Under the pieces are notes generated by a model. The model had not been told where the DNA came from. It saw only the letters and a program-made list of their open reading frames with translations, and did no database searches. Made by a program: the position numbers and the translations under genes. A DNA stretch of 64,000 bases from Parolsenella massiliensis. Lineage in GTDB: Bacteria; Actinomycetota; Coriobacteriia; Coriobacteriales; Atopobiaceae. Positions 25,799-34,743 of the stretch are shown here, one piece after another; the stretch's first letter is position 1, and each line of letters opens with the position of its first letter. The stretch spans positions 719,111 through 783,110 of the forward strand of contig NZ_LT671675.1 of NCBI RefSeq assembly GCF_900143685.1. The letters are read 5' to 3'.

Positions 25799-25831
25799 GG
25801 CGTCTTGTTGGGTCACATGACCGCTTCGAGT

Positions 25832-25864
25832 GGGGGCCGTGCCCATGGGGTGCGGCCCCTTTTC
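25832..25864 (+). terminator. Terminator after ridA
   Basis: GGGGCCG (25833-25839) pairs with CGGCCCC (25853-25859), with an inner GCCC/GGGT stem, then TTTTCT. Confidence 0.8.
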
Positions 25865-25989
25865 TGTGGCGCGACCGTCCATACCGCTCGCGGCTAATTT
25901 GCGTTTCTCAGGCGGTGCGGGGTGTGGCTGGGGTAGACTAGAACCCGTGGCCTAAGCGGCCACGTATTGTTCAGCGCGCAAGCGCATTT

Positions 25990-26009
25990 GTTGCCCCCGG
26001 AGGGGCAAA
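25990..26009 (+). promoter_or_regulatory. Short hairpin in the cspA leader
   Basis: TTGCCCC/GGGGCAA with a CGGA-type loop, just upstream of the AAGAAAGG ribosome site. Cold-shock leaders often fold in a temperature-dependent way; that is only inferred here. Confidence 0.45.
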
Positions 26010-26026
26010 CGAAAGAAAGGCACGTC

Positions 26027-26233
26027 ATGGCTCAGGGTACTGTTAAGTGGTTCAATCCGGACAAGGGCTACGGCTTCATCTCTCGCGAGGACGGCGACGA
26101 CCTGTTCGTCCACTACTCCGAGATTCAGATGGACGGCTTCAAGACTCTTGACGAGGGCCAGGCTGTCGAGTTCGACATCACCACTGGTCAGAACGGCAAG
26201 CTCCAGGCCTCCAACGTCCGTAAGCTCGCCTAA
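26027..26233 (+). CDS. cspA: Cold-shock protein, CspA family
   Basis: A 68-residue single cold-shock domain with ATG 26027 behind AGAAAGG. RNP1 is [10 protein letters not shown] (near residues 13-22) and RNP2 is DLFVHYS (near 25-31), where most family members have VFVHFS. It binds single-stranded RNA/DNA as a chaperone at low temperature or in fast growth. It has its own promoter region (GGTAGACT near 25935) and terminator. The codon choice is less GC-extreme than in its neighbours, as often seen for highly expressed small proteins. Confidence 0.97.
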   Translation: MAQGTVKWFNPDKGYGFISREDGDDLFVHYSEIQMDGFKTLDEGQAVEFDITTGQNGKLQASNVRKLA

Positions 26234-26258
26234 GTCCGACTTACATACGCTTGGAAGA

Positions 26259-26288
26259 GGGGCGTCCCAACCGGGGCGCCCCTTTTTT
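26259..26288 (+). terminator. Terminator after cspA
   Basis: GGGGCGTCCC / GGGGCGCCCC-type stem around CAACC, followed by TTTTTT (26283-26288). Confidence 0.88.
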
Positions 26289-26291
26289 GTG

Positions 26292-26375
26292 CGGTGACAG
26301 AACGACCCCGTCCACAGAACGACCCCGTCCCCAACTGTCACCGTGACACGTGGGGACGGGGTCAAACTGTCACCG
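26292..26375 (-). repeat. GGTGACA/GACCCCGTCCCC 3'-end repeat, compound copy
   Basis: Ends are CGGTGACA (26292) and TGTCACCG (to 26375), with another TGTCACCGTGACA junction inside. The core GACCCCGTCC occurs twice as ACAGAACGACCCCGTCC and once reversed as GGGGACGGGGTC. It starts one base after the stop codon of the LTA-synthase-like gene, read in that gene's direction. Confidence 0.7.
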
Positions 26376-26376
26376 T

Positions 26377-28542
26377 CTATTGGACCTTGGTGGCAAACTC
26401 CAGATACTGGACGTGCGAGAGCTTCTTGAACGCGTCGTTGGCGCGCTCGTAGGCATAAATCGCCTCGGACGGCATGGGTGTCTCGGGGCCCTCGTTGGCC
26501 AGGCTGTTGTGCCAGAAGCCCTGGTTGTCCTGGTAGGCGAACAGGTTGATGGCCGGCATCTCGAGACGTGCGCCCAGGGCGGCCTTCTGGTAGGTCGTGA
26601 GGGGCGCTCCCACGGCATCGGCCATGAGGGCGCCGAGCGTGCTCGTGGAGGCCTGTTCGATGCGCATGCCGTCCGTGGCGGCCACGTCGTAGTTGGCCCA
26701 GACCATATAGTTGGTCTGGTAGGCGCGGGCGGCGTGGGTGGCGTCGTCCTCGCCCGTGTAAAGCGCGTCGTTGATGTTCATGCCGATGTTGGGCTGGTGG
26801 TCGCCAAAGAACACGAGCACGACGGGCCTGTCGAGCGTGCGCAGCTGCTCGATGAACCACGCCAGGTCGCGGTCGGACGCGTCGATGCAGGCGAGGTACT
26901 CGTTGAGCTGGGCGTCCACGGCCTGCCCAAGGTAGCCCGTCTCGTAGCCGCGCAGCTGATCGGGGTCGATGTTGCCCTGGTCGTAGCCGCTGTGGTTCTG
27001 CATGGTGACGTCGAGGATGAACTGCGGGTCGCTGCCGCTCGCGAGCTGCTCGAGGACCTTCTCGTAGGTTGCCTGGTCCGTGACGCCGCTGTGGAACGTG
27101 GGGGCGCCGGCGAAGTCGTCGATGGAGAGGAACTGGTCAAAGCCCATCTCCTCGTAGACCTGCTCGCGGTTCCAGTTCGTGGGGAGGTTGGGGTGCATGG
27201 CCGTGGTGGCATACCCCAGCTCGGAGAACTGGCGCGCCAGGTTGGCGGGCCCCTCAAGGTCGTAGAGTGTGTAGGGATACAGTCCCATGCCGATGTAGGC
27301 CAGGCTGTTGCCGGTCATGGCCTCGAACTCGGAGTTGCAGGTGCCGCCGCCGTAGGCCGACACGGCGAGGTTGCCGCGCACGAGCGCGTCGTTAATGGAC
27401 TTGAAGTAGCTCGGGCCCTCGTAGCCCACGCCCAAGTCCCCGTAGATGCTTGAGAGGTCGCTGAACGTCTCGTTCATGACGACGACCACGCTGGGCTTCT
27501 CGGAGGCGAACTGCGCCTGGCGGGCCTCGATGACCGCGGGGTCGCAGCTTGCGTCGTAGGCCTGTGCGAGCGAGGCCTCCGTGGCGGCGGCCTCCTCGTC
27601 GGTGTAGCCCTCGGGCACGGAGATCTTCATGTCCTGGGCCATGGTGAGAAACGTAGGCACAAAGCCTTGCGCGTAGTAGCTGTTGGCGGGCCATCAGTAG
27701 TCGATGCTGGTGCCGTAGGTCTCGCGGATGTCGCAGGTGTTGTAGGCGTTGACGCCGCTCCACACGCAGCAGATGGCCACCACGGCCGTGATGGCAGCGC
27801 GCAGCCATGGGCGCACGGGGGACTTGCCGCTGGGGCGCATGAGCATGCAGGCGACGAGCGAGGCGAGAAGCGCCACGATGCCTTGGGCGATCTGCGGGGT
27901 GGCCTCGTAGGTGAAGCTGCTGCCCACGGCCGCCGCGGTGCCAAGGGCCATGAGGTCGGACGGCAGGATCGCGGTGCCCTTGAGCACGAGCATGAAGCCC
28001 TGAGCGATGCCGAGGGCGTCGAGCCCGGCCACGGCGAGCGCGAGAACCGCGCCGCGTCGCTGGCCCACGAAGTAGGCGCTGACGAGGACGATGGTGACGA
28101 CGGAGCGCTCCAGCCTGATGAGGGAGGGGTCGACCTCGGACAGGTTCGTGTTCCACGGCAGCTCGAGCGTGAGCGTCGTGGCGGCGACGAGGGCCACGAG
28201 CAGCAGCACATCGCGTGCCACGGGGATGGCGCGGCCCAGCACGCTCGTCTTGAGGTCCTCGCTGTTAGCGAGGGCATCGAGCGGGCGCAGCAGGTACTCG
28301 CGGGCCACGGAGAGCGCCGCGCCGGCCAGGGCTATGGCTTCGATGAGGGCGAACGAGTCGTCGTCGATGACGAGCAGGCCGCTCGCGCGCACCTGTGCTA
28401 ACGCAATGGCGACAACGACAAAGACGAGCGCCCACAGGATGCTCGCCGGCTTGAGAAGGGGATGCAGGCCGCGCATGCGCTCGCGCAGGCCCTCAAGATT
28501 GAGTTTGGGGTTCATGTCACCTCGGTAACGGGATTGATGCAA
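26377..28542 (-). pseudogene. LTA synthase/phosphoglycerol transferase-like protein interrupted by an in-frame TGA
   Basis: The frame from ATG 28542 runs to TGA at 27694-27696 and continues in the same frame, with no shift, to 26377 (about 720 codons in total). The first 282 residues are membrane-spanning. After the TGA come WPANSYYAQGFVPTFLT and a sulfatase-fold catalytic domain: VVVVMNETFSDLS carrying the likely nucleophile Thr, MHPNLPTNWNR, and FFGDHQPNIG. The intact enzyme would polymerise or transfer glycerol phosphate to wall or membrane polymers outside the cell. Restart at GTG 27660 or ATG 27618 could give a membrane-free domain with no export signal. A nonsense mutation, a sequencing error or TGA read-through are the options; both halves otherwise look intact. 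Confidence 0.82.
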
Positions 28543-28623
28543 CCCTTATAGTTTACAGGAAAGCTGCGAGGTAGTTAGGGGTGCTCGTGTGCGGCCGGGC
28601 GCGTTCGGGGCCAGCCGCGGGCG

Positions 28624-28992
28624 CTACAGCTCCGTGACGCTGCCCGCACCGTAGCCCTCGTTGCGCACGACGTGGCGCAGCTCGTCGGCCTTGGCCGGCT
28701 CCTTGGTGCGCACGGTGGCCGTGCCGGCCGCGAGGTCGACGCTCGCCATGGTGCCCGGGCGCGCGTTGAAGGCGTTCGCGATGCGCTTGGCGCAGTTCTC
28801 GCAGCTCATGCCGTCGACCTTGACCTGGTAGACGTGGGCGTAGTGGCTCGCGTCCTTGTCTTTCGGCCCCTTGGCGCGCACGACGTCGGCCCCGCCGCAG
28901 CAGTCTCCCTTGCCGCCTCGAGCAACGTAGCCGCGGATGACGAGAACCGCCGCGACGACGACGGCAACGACGATGATGATGTTGATGGCCAC
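28624..28992 (-). CDS. Membrane-anchored heavy-metal-associated (HMA) domain protein
   Basis: About 122 residues from GTG 28992 (GGAGG just upstream, tight spacing); an upstream in-frame extension to 29058 lacks such a site. One N-terminal hydrophobic helix (INIIIVVAVVVAAVLVI) is followed by a short CCGG motif and then an HMA domain with the metal site GMSCENC (near residues 65-71). Such FeoB-associated-like/CopZ-like proteins bind copper or other soft metals and hand them to P-type ATPases; none is in the window. The CCGG pair next to the membrane may be a second metal site. Copper handling is an inference. Confidence 0.8.
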   Translation of the reverse strand: MAINIIIVVAVVVAAVLVIRGYVARGGKGDCCGGADVVRAKGPKDKDASHYAHVYQVKVDGMSCENCAKRIANAFNARPGTMASVDLAAGTATVRTKEPAKADELRHVVRNEGYGAGSVTEL

Positions 28993-29192
28993 TCTGCCTC
29001 CAAGTGTTTGTCTCGGTTTACTTTCCTCAGTGTAGCGCGTCTGGCGGACGTTGGGCACGGCTCCGCGGCCTCGCGTGCAGCTCGCGCGTCTGAGGGCACC
29101 GCCTGTCCCAAGATAACTTTCAGGTTTGATTCAATCTGGTAGCCTGAGAGCTACAGGGGCGGGGAAGGCCTGCCCGAGGAGGAAGGAGCACC

Positions 29193-29807
29193 ATGGAGTA
29201 CAAGAGCATCGCACGAAGGGCGCTCGCCCTCGTCTGCACGGTTGCGCTCGCCGCCGTGCCAGCGCTTGGCCTCACCGCCTGCGGTGGCCCCAGTGACGAG
29301 GAGCTCATCAAGCAGACGCTCACCGCGGACCTCGATGCCGTCAAGACGGTTGACGAGGACACCGTCAAGAGCATGATGGGCGACAGCCTGGTGAGCGAGA
29401 TGAAGGGCTACGGCATCGACGCGTACGAGTTCTACTCCAACTGCGTCAAGGCCTTCTCGTATGACAACCTGGCCGTGAAGGTGGACGGAGATACCGCCAC
29501 CGCCACGGTTGACGTCACGAACGTCGACGTCGAGAAGGTCATGACGGCGTGGATGAACGACGTCTCGGCCTACATCACCTCGCAGGAGGCCATCGACGAC
29601 TACAACAACCTGGGCGAGAACGGCATGATGCAGAAGCTGCTGCAGAACCTCACCGATGCCCTTGGCGCGGACGACGCTCCAACCAGGACCGGCACTATGT
29701 CCATCGACCTCAAGAAGGGCGACGACGGCTGGGAGCTCTCGGACAGCTCGGAGCTTGCGTCCCTCGTGTTCGCCGGTGCCGACCTCAGCAGCCTCGATAA
29801 CCTGTAG
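29193..29807 (+). CDS. Lipoprotein, DUF5105-like
   Basis: A 204-residue lipoprotein with strong site GAGGAAGGAG before ATG 29193. The signal peptide (RRALALVCTVALAAVPALG) ends in lipobox LTAC near residue 30. The mature part starts with acidic EEL and helical repeats (ADLDAVKTVDEDTVKSM) and ends ADLSSLDNL. The pattern resembles DUF5105/DUF4878-type lipoproteins of Actinobacteria and Firmicutes, whose function is unknown. It is flanked by genes on the opposite strand and looks monocistronic. Confidence 0.85.
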   Translation: MEYKSIARRALALVCTVALAAVPALGLTACGGPSDEELIKQTLTADLDAVKTVDEDTVKSMMGDSLVSEMKGYGIDAYEFYSNCVKAFSYDNLAVKVDGDTATATVDVTNVDVEKVMTAWMNDVSAYITSQEAIDDYNNLGENGMMQKLLQNLTDALGADDAPTRTGTMSIDLKKGDDGWELSDSSELASLVFAGADLSSLDNL

Positions 29808-29857
29808 CGAGCGGTTGGGCTCGCGGCAGCCGTGAACGCGCGGGCTCGTGCCGGCCG

Positions 29858-30388
29858 CTAGGCCCTCACATACGTGTCGAACTCAAAGGCGACTCCCTCG
29901 GGCGTGACGAGGGGGTCGCCGTTCTCGTCATGGGTGCGGGCGGCCGCAAGGCGCCAGGAGGCGTCCTCGTCCAAGTTGGGGAAGTACGTGTCTGCCGGCC
30001 TCACGCAGTGGTTCTTCGTGACCTCGGCCGTGGCGCAGCGGCCGATGAGCGCGTGGTAGAGCGCGCCGCCGCCGATGAGCCAGGTCTGATCATCTGCGAT
30101 GAGCTCAAGGGCCTCCTCGATGGAGTGGGCCACCTCCACGCCCTCGCGCGCAAACGAGGCGTCTCGCGTGAGCACGACGTTGCGGCGGTTGGGGAGGGGG
30201 CGGCCGCCCGGGAAGCTCTCGAGCGTGCGACGGCCCATAAGCACGGTGTGGCCCTTGGTGCAGGCGACGAAGTGGCGCATGTCCCGGCGGTTTTCGACCA
30301 CCATACCGCCATCCAGGCCGATGCCCCAGTCGTCGCACACGGCGACGATGGCGTGAAGCGTGGCAATGGGGACGGGTTCCGTTGTCAC
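29858..30388 (-). CDS. folA: Dihydrofolate reductase
   Basis: A 176-residue DHFR. GTG 30388 is chosen because AAGGAGGCC lies at proper distance. It has the family features AIVAVCDDWGIGLDG (near residues 11-25), the active-site acid in RRDMRHF, the cofactor motifs VLMGRRTLESFPG and the GGGALYHALI loop near 107-116. It reduces dihydrofolate formed by ThyA, whose gene lies 15 bases upstream in the same operon, the classic thyA-folA pair. The slightly long C-terminus (AFEFDTYVRA) is normal for the family. Confidence 0.95.
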   Translation of the reverse strand: MTTEPVPIATLHAIVAVCDDWGIGLDGGMVVENRRDMRHFVACTKGHTVLMGRRTLESFPGGRPLPNRRNVVLTRDASFAREGVEVAHSIEEALELIADDQTWLIGGGALYHALIGRCATAEVTKNHCVRPADTYFPNLDEDASWRLAAARTHDENGDPLVTPEGVAFEFDTYVRA

Positions 30389-30403
30389 CGTTGGCCTCCT
30401 TGG

Positions 30404-31252
30404 CTAGACCGCGATGGGGATGTTCTTTACCTGCGGGCCGTGCTCGTAGCCCTCGACGACGAGGTCGTCGGTCGTGAAGTCGTAGAAGTCCGTGACCTCG
30501 GGGTTGAGCGAGACGCGCGGCGCGTCGTAACGCGGGCGGGAGATGAGCTCGCGGATGATGTCGACGTGGCGGTCGTAGATGTGGGCGTCGGCGATGACGT
30601 GCACGAGCTGGCCGGCCTCCATGCCCACGCTCTGGGCCACCATCATGAGCAGGATGGCGTACTGGCACACGTTCCAGTTGTTGGCCGCGAGCACGTCCTG
30701 GCTGCGCTGGTTGAGCACCATGTTGAGCGTGAGCCTGTCGTGGCCCGGTGTCTGGGTGACGTTGTAGGTGCAGCTGTAGGCGCACGGATAGAGGTTCATC
30801 TCGGAGAGGTCGGCGAACACGTAGGTGTTCGTCATGATGCGGCGCGAGAAGGGCGTCTCGCGAAGGTCATAGAGGACCTTGTCCATCTGGTCCATGTCGC
30901 CCTGCGGATAGTGGGACTTCTGGCCGATCTGGTAGCCGTAGGCCTTGCCGATGGAACCCGTCTCGTCTGCCCACTCGTCCCAGATGTGTGAGTGCAGGTC
31001 GTGGATGTTGTTGGACTTTCTCTGGTAGATCCAAAGCACCTCGTCCATGGCACTCTTGAGCGCGGTGCGGCGCAGCGTGAGCGCGGGGAACTCCTGGCGC
31101 AGGTCATAGCGGTTCACGACGCCGAACTGCTTGATGGTGTAGGCGGGCGTGCCGTCCTCCCAGTGGGGGCGCACCTTCTGGCCCTCCGTGGTGGTGCCGT
31201 TCTCGATGATGTCTGTGCACATGGCGCAGAACAGGTCGTCTGCCTTGCTCAT
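30404..31252 (-). CDS. thyA: Thymidylate synthase
   Basis: A 282-residue ThyA-type synthase with AAAGGACG before ATG 31252. The catalytic Cys sits in LYPCAYSC (near residues 155-162), followed by LNQRSQDVLAANNW, the phosphate/dUMP-binding block; the N-terminal loop and HVIADAHIYDRH near 225-236 are also present. The active-site block reads YPCAY rather than the E. coli-type PPCH, the variant seen in some Firmicutes-type enzymes. It makes dTMP from dUMP using methylene-tetrahydrofolate. It lies in a panD/membrane protein/thyA/folA run, with 15 bases before folA. Confidence 0.95.
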   Translation of the reverse strand: MSKADDLFCAMCTDIIENGTTTEGQKVRPHWEDGTPAYTIKQFGVVNRYDLRQEFPALTLRRTALKSAMDEVLWIYQRKSNNIHDLHSHIWDEWADETGSIGKAYGYQIGQKSHYPQGDMDQMDKVLYDLRETPFSRRIMTNTYVFADLSEMNLYPCAYSCTYNVTQTPGHDRLTLNMVLNQRSQDVLAANNWNVCQYAILLMMVAQSVGMEAGQLVHVIADAHIYDRHVDIIRELISRPRYDAPRVSLNPEVTDFYDFTTDDLVVEGYEHGPQVKNIPIAV

Positions 31253-31294
31253 GGAACGTCCTTTCTGGGCGGGCGCGTTGGCGCCGTGGGCACG

Positions 31295-32149
31295 CTACTT
31301 GTTGGCGGCCGAGGCCGACAGGGCGCGCGTGAGGTCGATGGCGGGGTCGGTGACGTCGCTCGCGTCGTTGTCGAGGTCTGCGAGCTCCTGCTCGGTGTGA
31401 CCCTCGGGTGAGGCGAGAATCGCGACGAGCTGGGAGAGCTTGTCCCAGCGCTGCCTCGTGGCGTCGCGGCCCTCGGTGAGGTTCTCGAGGATGTTCGCGG
31501 CGGAGGCGCCGGTGATGGAGCCCTCCTCGGGCAGGGCAAGCGCGTCGATGGAGGCGGCCGTGTCCTGGCAGACGGTGGCGGCCTGGGCGAGCTCGTCTGC
31601 GCGCGTGGCGTCGTCTGTGGCGGCCTGGGCGGCGCGCAGGTGGCCGGCGAGCTGGGCGGCGGCGTCGGCGTCGGTCTTGGCGAGGGTCTTCACGTAGGAG
31701 GACACGACCTGCTGCGAGCCCGAGTAGTCGCTCGCGAAGACGTAGTCGTTTACGGAGTAGTCGGCGGCGGTGAGCTCGACGTCGAAGACGTTGTCGGCCG
31801 TGAGGTTGCGCGAGGAGCGGCCCTTGGGCTCGAGGTCGTCGAGGAAGTCGTCGTAGTCCAGGTCGTCGTAGAGATGGCTGTCGTAGTAGGCGTCGCTGGC
31901 GACCTCGCCGGCGGCAACGACGAGGTTGGAGACGGCGAGGCCGAGCGCCACGAGCACGGCGAGGGCCGCCACGACGATGACGTAGGGGAGCGCCCCTGCG
32001 TGGTTGTCGGTGGAGGTGGTGGCGCTGGCGCTCTCGATGACGGGCTGTGGGGCCGGTGCAGGAGTGGGCTGCGGCTGCGGGCTGGGCTGCGGGGTTGAGG
32101 CAGGCGTGGCCGCAGGCTGCGGGGCGCTCTGCTGGGTGTTCTCGTCCAT
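31295..32149 (-). CDS. Membrane protein with proline-rich N-terminus, unknown
   Basis: A 284-residue protein with AGAGGACACGCC before ATG 32149. Residues about 10-35 are a proline/glutamine/alanine-rich low-complexity segment. One transmembrane helix (LPYVIVVAALAVLVALGLAV) lies near 53-72. The rest is extracellular-like: an acidic, tyrosine-rich stretch (YYDSHLYDDLDYDDFLDDL), then alanine-rich helices. The layout resembles single-pass proteins of Actinobacteria with DUF4190/TadE-like prefixes, but I do not recognise the family. It lies in the panD-thyA-folA run with short gaps (30 and 42 bases). Confidence 0.75.
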   Translation of the reverse strand: MDENTQQSAPQPAATPASTPQPSPQPQPTPAPAPQPVIESASATTSTDNHAGALPYVIVVAALAVLVALGLAVSNLVVAAGEVASDAYYDSHLYDDLDYDDFLDDLEPKGRSSRNLTADNVFDVELTAADYSVNDYVFASDYSGSQQVVSSYVKTLAKTDADAAAQLAGHLRAAQAATDDATRADELAQAATVCQDTAASIDALALPEEGSITGASAANILENLTEGRDATRQRWDKLSQLVAILASPEGHTEQELADLDNDASDVTDPAIDLTRALSASAANK

Positions 32150-32179
32150 GGCGTGTCCTCTCGTGGGGGATGTGCGGCT

Positions 32180-32572
32180 CTAGGCGAGGTCCTCGAGGCG
32201 GCCGTGGCACTCGTAGCGCGTGAGGCGCGCGATCTTGTTGTGCTCGTCCACGAAGACGACGCGCGGCTGGTTCTCGCGGGCCTCCTCGGGCGTCATCTGG
32301 GCGTAGCACATGATGATGACCTTGTCGCCGGGGGTCACGAGGTGGGCGGCCGCGCCGTTCAGGCAGATGACGCCGCTGCCCGGCTCGCCGGAGATGACGT
32401 AGGTCTCCAGGCGTGAGCCCGTCTCGACGTCCGCGACCTGGACCTTCTCGTACTCCAGGATGCCCGCGGCGTCCATGAGCTGCTGATCGATGGTGATCGA
32501 GCCGATGTAGTCAACCTCGGCCTGGGTGACCGTGGCGCGGTGAATCTTGCCCTTGAGCATGTTGAGCTGCAT
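32180..32572 (-). CDS. panD: Aspartate 1-decarboxylase
   Basis: A 130-residue pyruvoyl enzyme (family about 125). The self-cleavage site is the Gly-Ser of YIGSITID (near residues 22-29), which yields the pyruvoyl group; the K/R/Y residues of [14 protein letters not shown] and the [15 protein letters not shown] loop are present. It makes beta-alanine for pantothenate. The other pantothenate genes, panB and panC, lie 9 kb away at 40909-42656, so the pathway is split. The GAGAGCGAGAAC before ATG 32572 is a weak ribosome site. Confidence 0.96.
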   Translation of the reverse strand: MQLNMLKGKIHRATVTQAEVDYIGSITIDQQLMDAAGILEYEKVQVADVETGSRLETYVISGEPGSGVICLNGAAAHLVTPGDKVIIMCYAQMTPEEARENQPRVVFVDEHNKIARLTRYECHGRLEDLA

Positions 32573-32753
32573 TGTTCTCGCTCTCTTTTGCGCTTCGCGC
32601 GCGATGCCGCGCGTCTAACGGATATACGTTACACCTCAGGGGAGCGAAGCGCGAGATGCCGCGGCCGAAGCCCATCGTAATTGCGCGATGCCTTCAGCAC
32701 CTGCGGCATCCGCGACACTCGTGACAGGCGCGATGCGCAGGCGCCCGCGACGG

Positions 32754-32829
32754 AAAAAAGAGCCCCGCCGGCGCGAACCGACGAGGCTCATCATGATTGG
32801 CCATCACGCAGCCGTTGGCGCGGGGCTCT
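32754..32829 (-). terminator. Terminator of the surface-protein operon
   Basis: Read on the - strand, AGAGCCCCGC (32829-32820) pairs with GCGGGGCTCT (32768-32759), enclosing about 50 bases, and is followed by TTTTTT (32759-32754). It starts three bases after the BspA-like stop codon. Confidence 0.75.
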
Positions 32830-32831
32830 GG

Positions 32832-34743
32832 TTAGGCCGCCAGGGCTGTCGCGTCGGTGGCGTCCCCGGCGGAGGCGCTTGTGGCATCGCTGCCGGTGGT
32901 GGCGTTGGGCACGCTGCCCTCGGGCTCGTCACCCGCGGCATTGGTGCTCGTGCCGGGCTCATGGCCAGTTGTGTCGCCGGCATCGGGCGTGGTGCCCTGC
33001 TCGGCAGCCGGTGCCTCGGGTGTGGTGCCCTGGTTAGTGTCCGGGGCCCCGGGAGTCGCCGGCACCGCGGCCGCGTCGCCCTCATTGGCGGGATTGCCTC
33101 GGGGCACGTACTCCGCCTTCGTGTAGTACGTCGCCGCGACCCCGACCGGCACGTTTGCGATCGCGTACGCGGTCCCGTCGGCCCCGTAGAGGGTGCTGGG
33201 GAGCGAAGTCGACGTCAGGCTCTTCGTCCACTGGCCCCCGAGAGTCAGTGAACGGAGCGAGGAGCAGCCGTTGAACATTTCGCCAACGTTGCTGACCTTG
33301 GCAGAGCTCCAGTTCGAAAGGTCAAGTGAAGCGAGCGAGGAACAGCCGTAGAACGTGCGAGACATGCTCGTGACGCTCGAGACGTCCCACTTCGAGACGT
33401 CGAGCGTTGTGAGCTTGCTGCAGGTCTCGAACATGCCGGATATGAGCGTGACGCTCGAGACGTTCCAATTCTTCACGTCGAGCGTTGTGAGATTGCTGCA
33501 GGTCTCGAACATGGCGCGCATATCCGTGACCTTCGAGACGTCCCACTTCTTCACGTCGAGAGTTGTGAGCTTGCTGCAGGCCCTGAACGTGCTATGCATG
33601 TTCGTGACCTTCGAGACGTCCCACTCCGAGACGTCGAGCGCAGCGAGCGAGGAACAGCCATAGAACGTGGCGGCCATGCTCGAGACGCTCGAGACGTTCC
33701 AGTTCGTCACGTCGAGCTTGGCAAGGGTAGAACAGCCGTAGAACATGTTGGACATGTCCGTGACGCTCGAGACGTGCCACCCCGAGACGTCGAGCTCAGC
33801 GAGCGAAGAACAGCCGTAGAACGTGCCGTACATGTTCGTGACGCTCGAGACGTTCCACTCCGAGACGTCGAGTGTGGCGAGCGAGGAACAGCCGTAGAAC
33901 GTGCCGATCATGCTCGTGACCTTCGAGACGTTCCACTTCGAGACGTCGAGCGTGGCGAGCGAGGAACAGCCGTAGAACGTGATGCGCATGCTCGTCGTTC
34001 TCGACGTGTCAAGTTTGGCAAGGTTTGCCGTGGTGAGATTCTTACAGCCCTTGAACCAGCCCTCCATCGTCTCGGGGCTGATGCCCTCGTCGACGGCGGT
34101 CACGCTCGTAAGGCGGTCGCTTCCGTTAAAGAGATTCGTCATGTTCTCGATGCCCGTGACCACCTTGGTGACCGTGCGGCCGTCGAAGGTGTCGCCGACG
34201 TCGGGGACCTCGAACCTCTTGTAGAGGCCGGCGGTGTTATCCGAATACCACACGGCGAAGGCCTGCTTCTGCCCGAAGGAGAAGTCGACCTTGGCGAGCG
34301 CGGAGGCACCGTTCGCGGCGGCCTCGAGCGTGGAGGCGTTGGCGGTCGCGTCGAGCTTGCTCACGGACCAGTCGACGGAGACGCTTGCGCCCGGGGCGAG
34401 CGTCTCGCCGGTCTTAGCCTGCGAGAAGGAGCCGTTCTGGTAGGAGAACCACTGGGACTTGGCGTCGCCCGCGACGGACGAGCTTGCGGAGAGGGAGATC
34501 GCCTTGTCGGAGGAGGTGACGGAGACCGCGCCCAGGCTGACCTCCTCGGAGCCCACGTTCTTCATCTCCCAGCTTGATGGTGTGATGACGTTGCCGTCGT
34601 GCTTGACGACGCAGGGGACGGTCGTGGGGACGTTCACGTCGACCTGGCCCTCCGCCGCGAGGGCGGGGGGGGGGAGCGGCGACGAGCGCGGCCACGAGCG
34701 AGAGAGCGCCCGCGAGGGCGCCGAGGAGCCTACTCCTGGTCAT
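32832..34743 (-). CDS. BspA-like leucine-rich-repeat surface protein, frame broken at a C10 tract (phase-variable OFF state)
   Basis: ATG 34743 (AAGGGGGC upstream) encodes a signal peptide (SRLLGALAGALSLVAALVAAP), then the frame is lost in ten consecutive C (34674-34665 on this strand). Removing one C restores a PPPALAAEG cleavage site and joins to the 601-residue downstream frame (about 636 residues in all). The mature part has an N-terminal beta-rich region (NVPTTVP...; VTSSDKAISLS) and then about eleven 26-residue DUF285/BspA repeats (FYGCSSLATLDVSKWNVS). The tail is rich in Pro, Thr, Glu and Gly with no LPXTG. Such repeats mediate adhesion to host proteins or other bacteria. Start GTG/ATG near 34637 would give an unexported form. 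The gene overlaps the MPQTG gene by 14 bases. Confidence 0.85.
33240..34075 (-). repeat. About eleven 78-bp repeats inside the BspA-like gene
   Basis: Units of 78 bases (26 residues) follow each other with period 78; the FYGC/FETC codons recur near 33264, 33342, 33420 and so on to 34044. Near-identical DNA blocks (for example around GAACAGCCGTAGAACGTG) could recombine and change the repeat number. Confidence 0.85.
34665..34674 (-). repeat. Homopolymer G10 (C10 on the coding strand), candidate phase-variation tract
   Basis: Ten G on the + strand between GGGC and AGCGG, the longest mononucleotide run seen in the window. It sits at the signal peptide/mature junction. C9 puts the gene in frame; C10 does not. 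Confidence 0.85.

Noticed and set aside
33240-34075. CRISPR array
   Set aside because: The 78-bp repeats are in frame, encode LRR units, and have no unique spacers between short constant repeats.
32832-34637. LPXTG anchor on the BspA-like protein
   Set aside because: The C-terminus is a Pro/Thr/Glu/Ala-rich tail ending DATALAA without sorting motif or hydrophobic helix; anchoring, if any, must be non-covalent or through partners.
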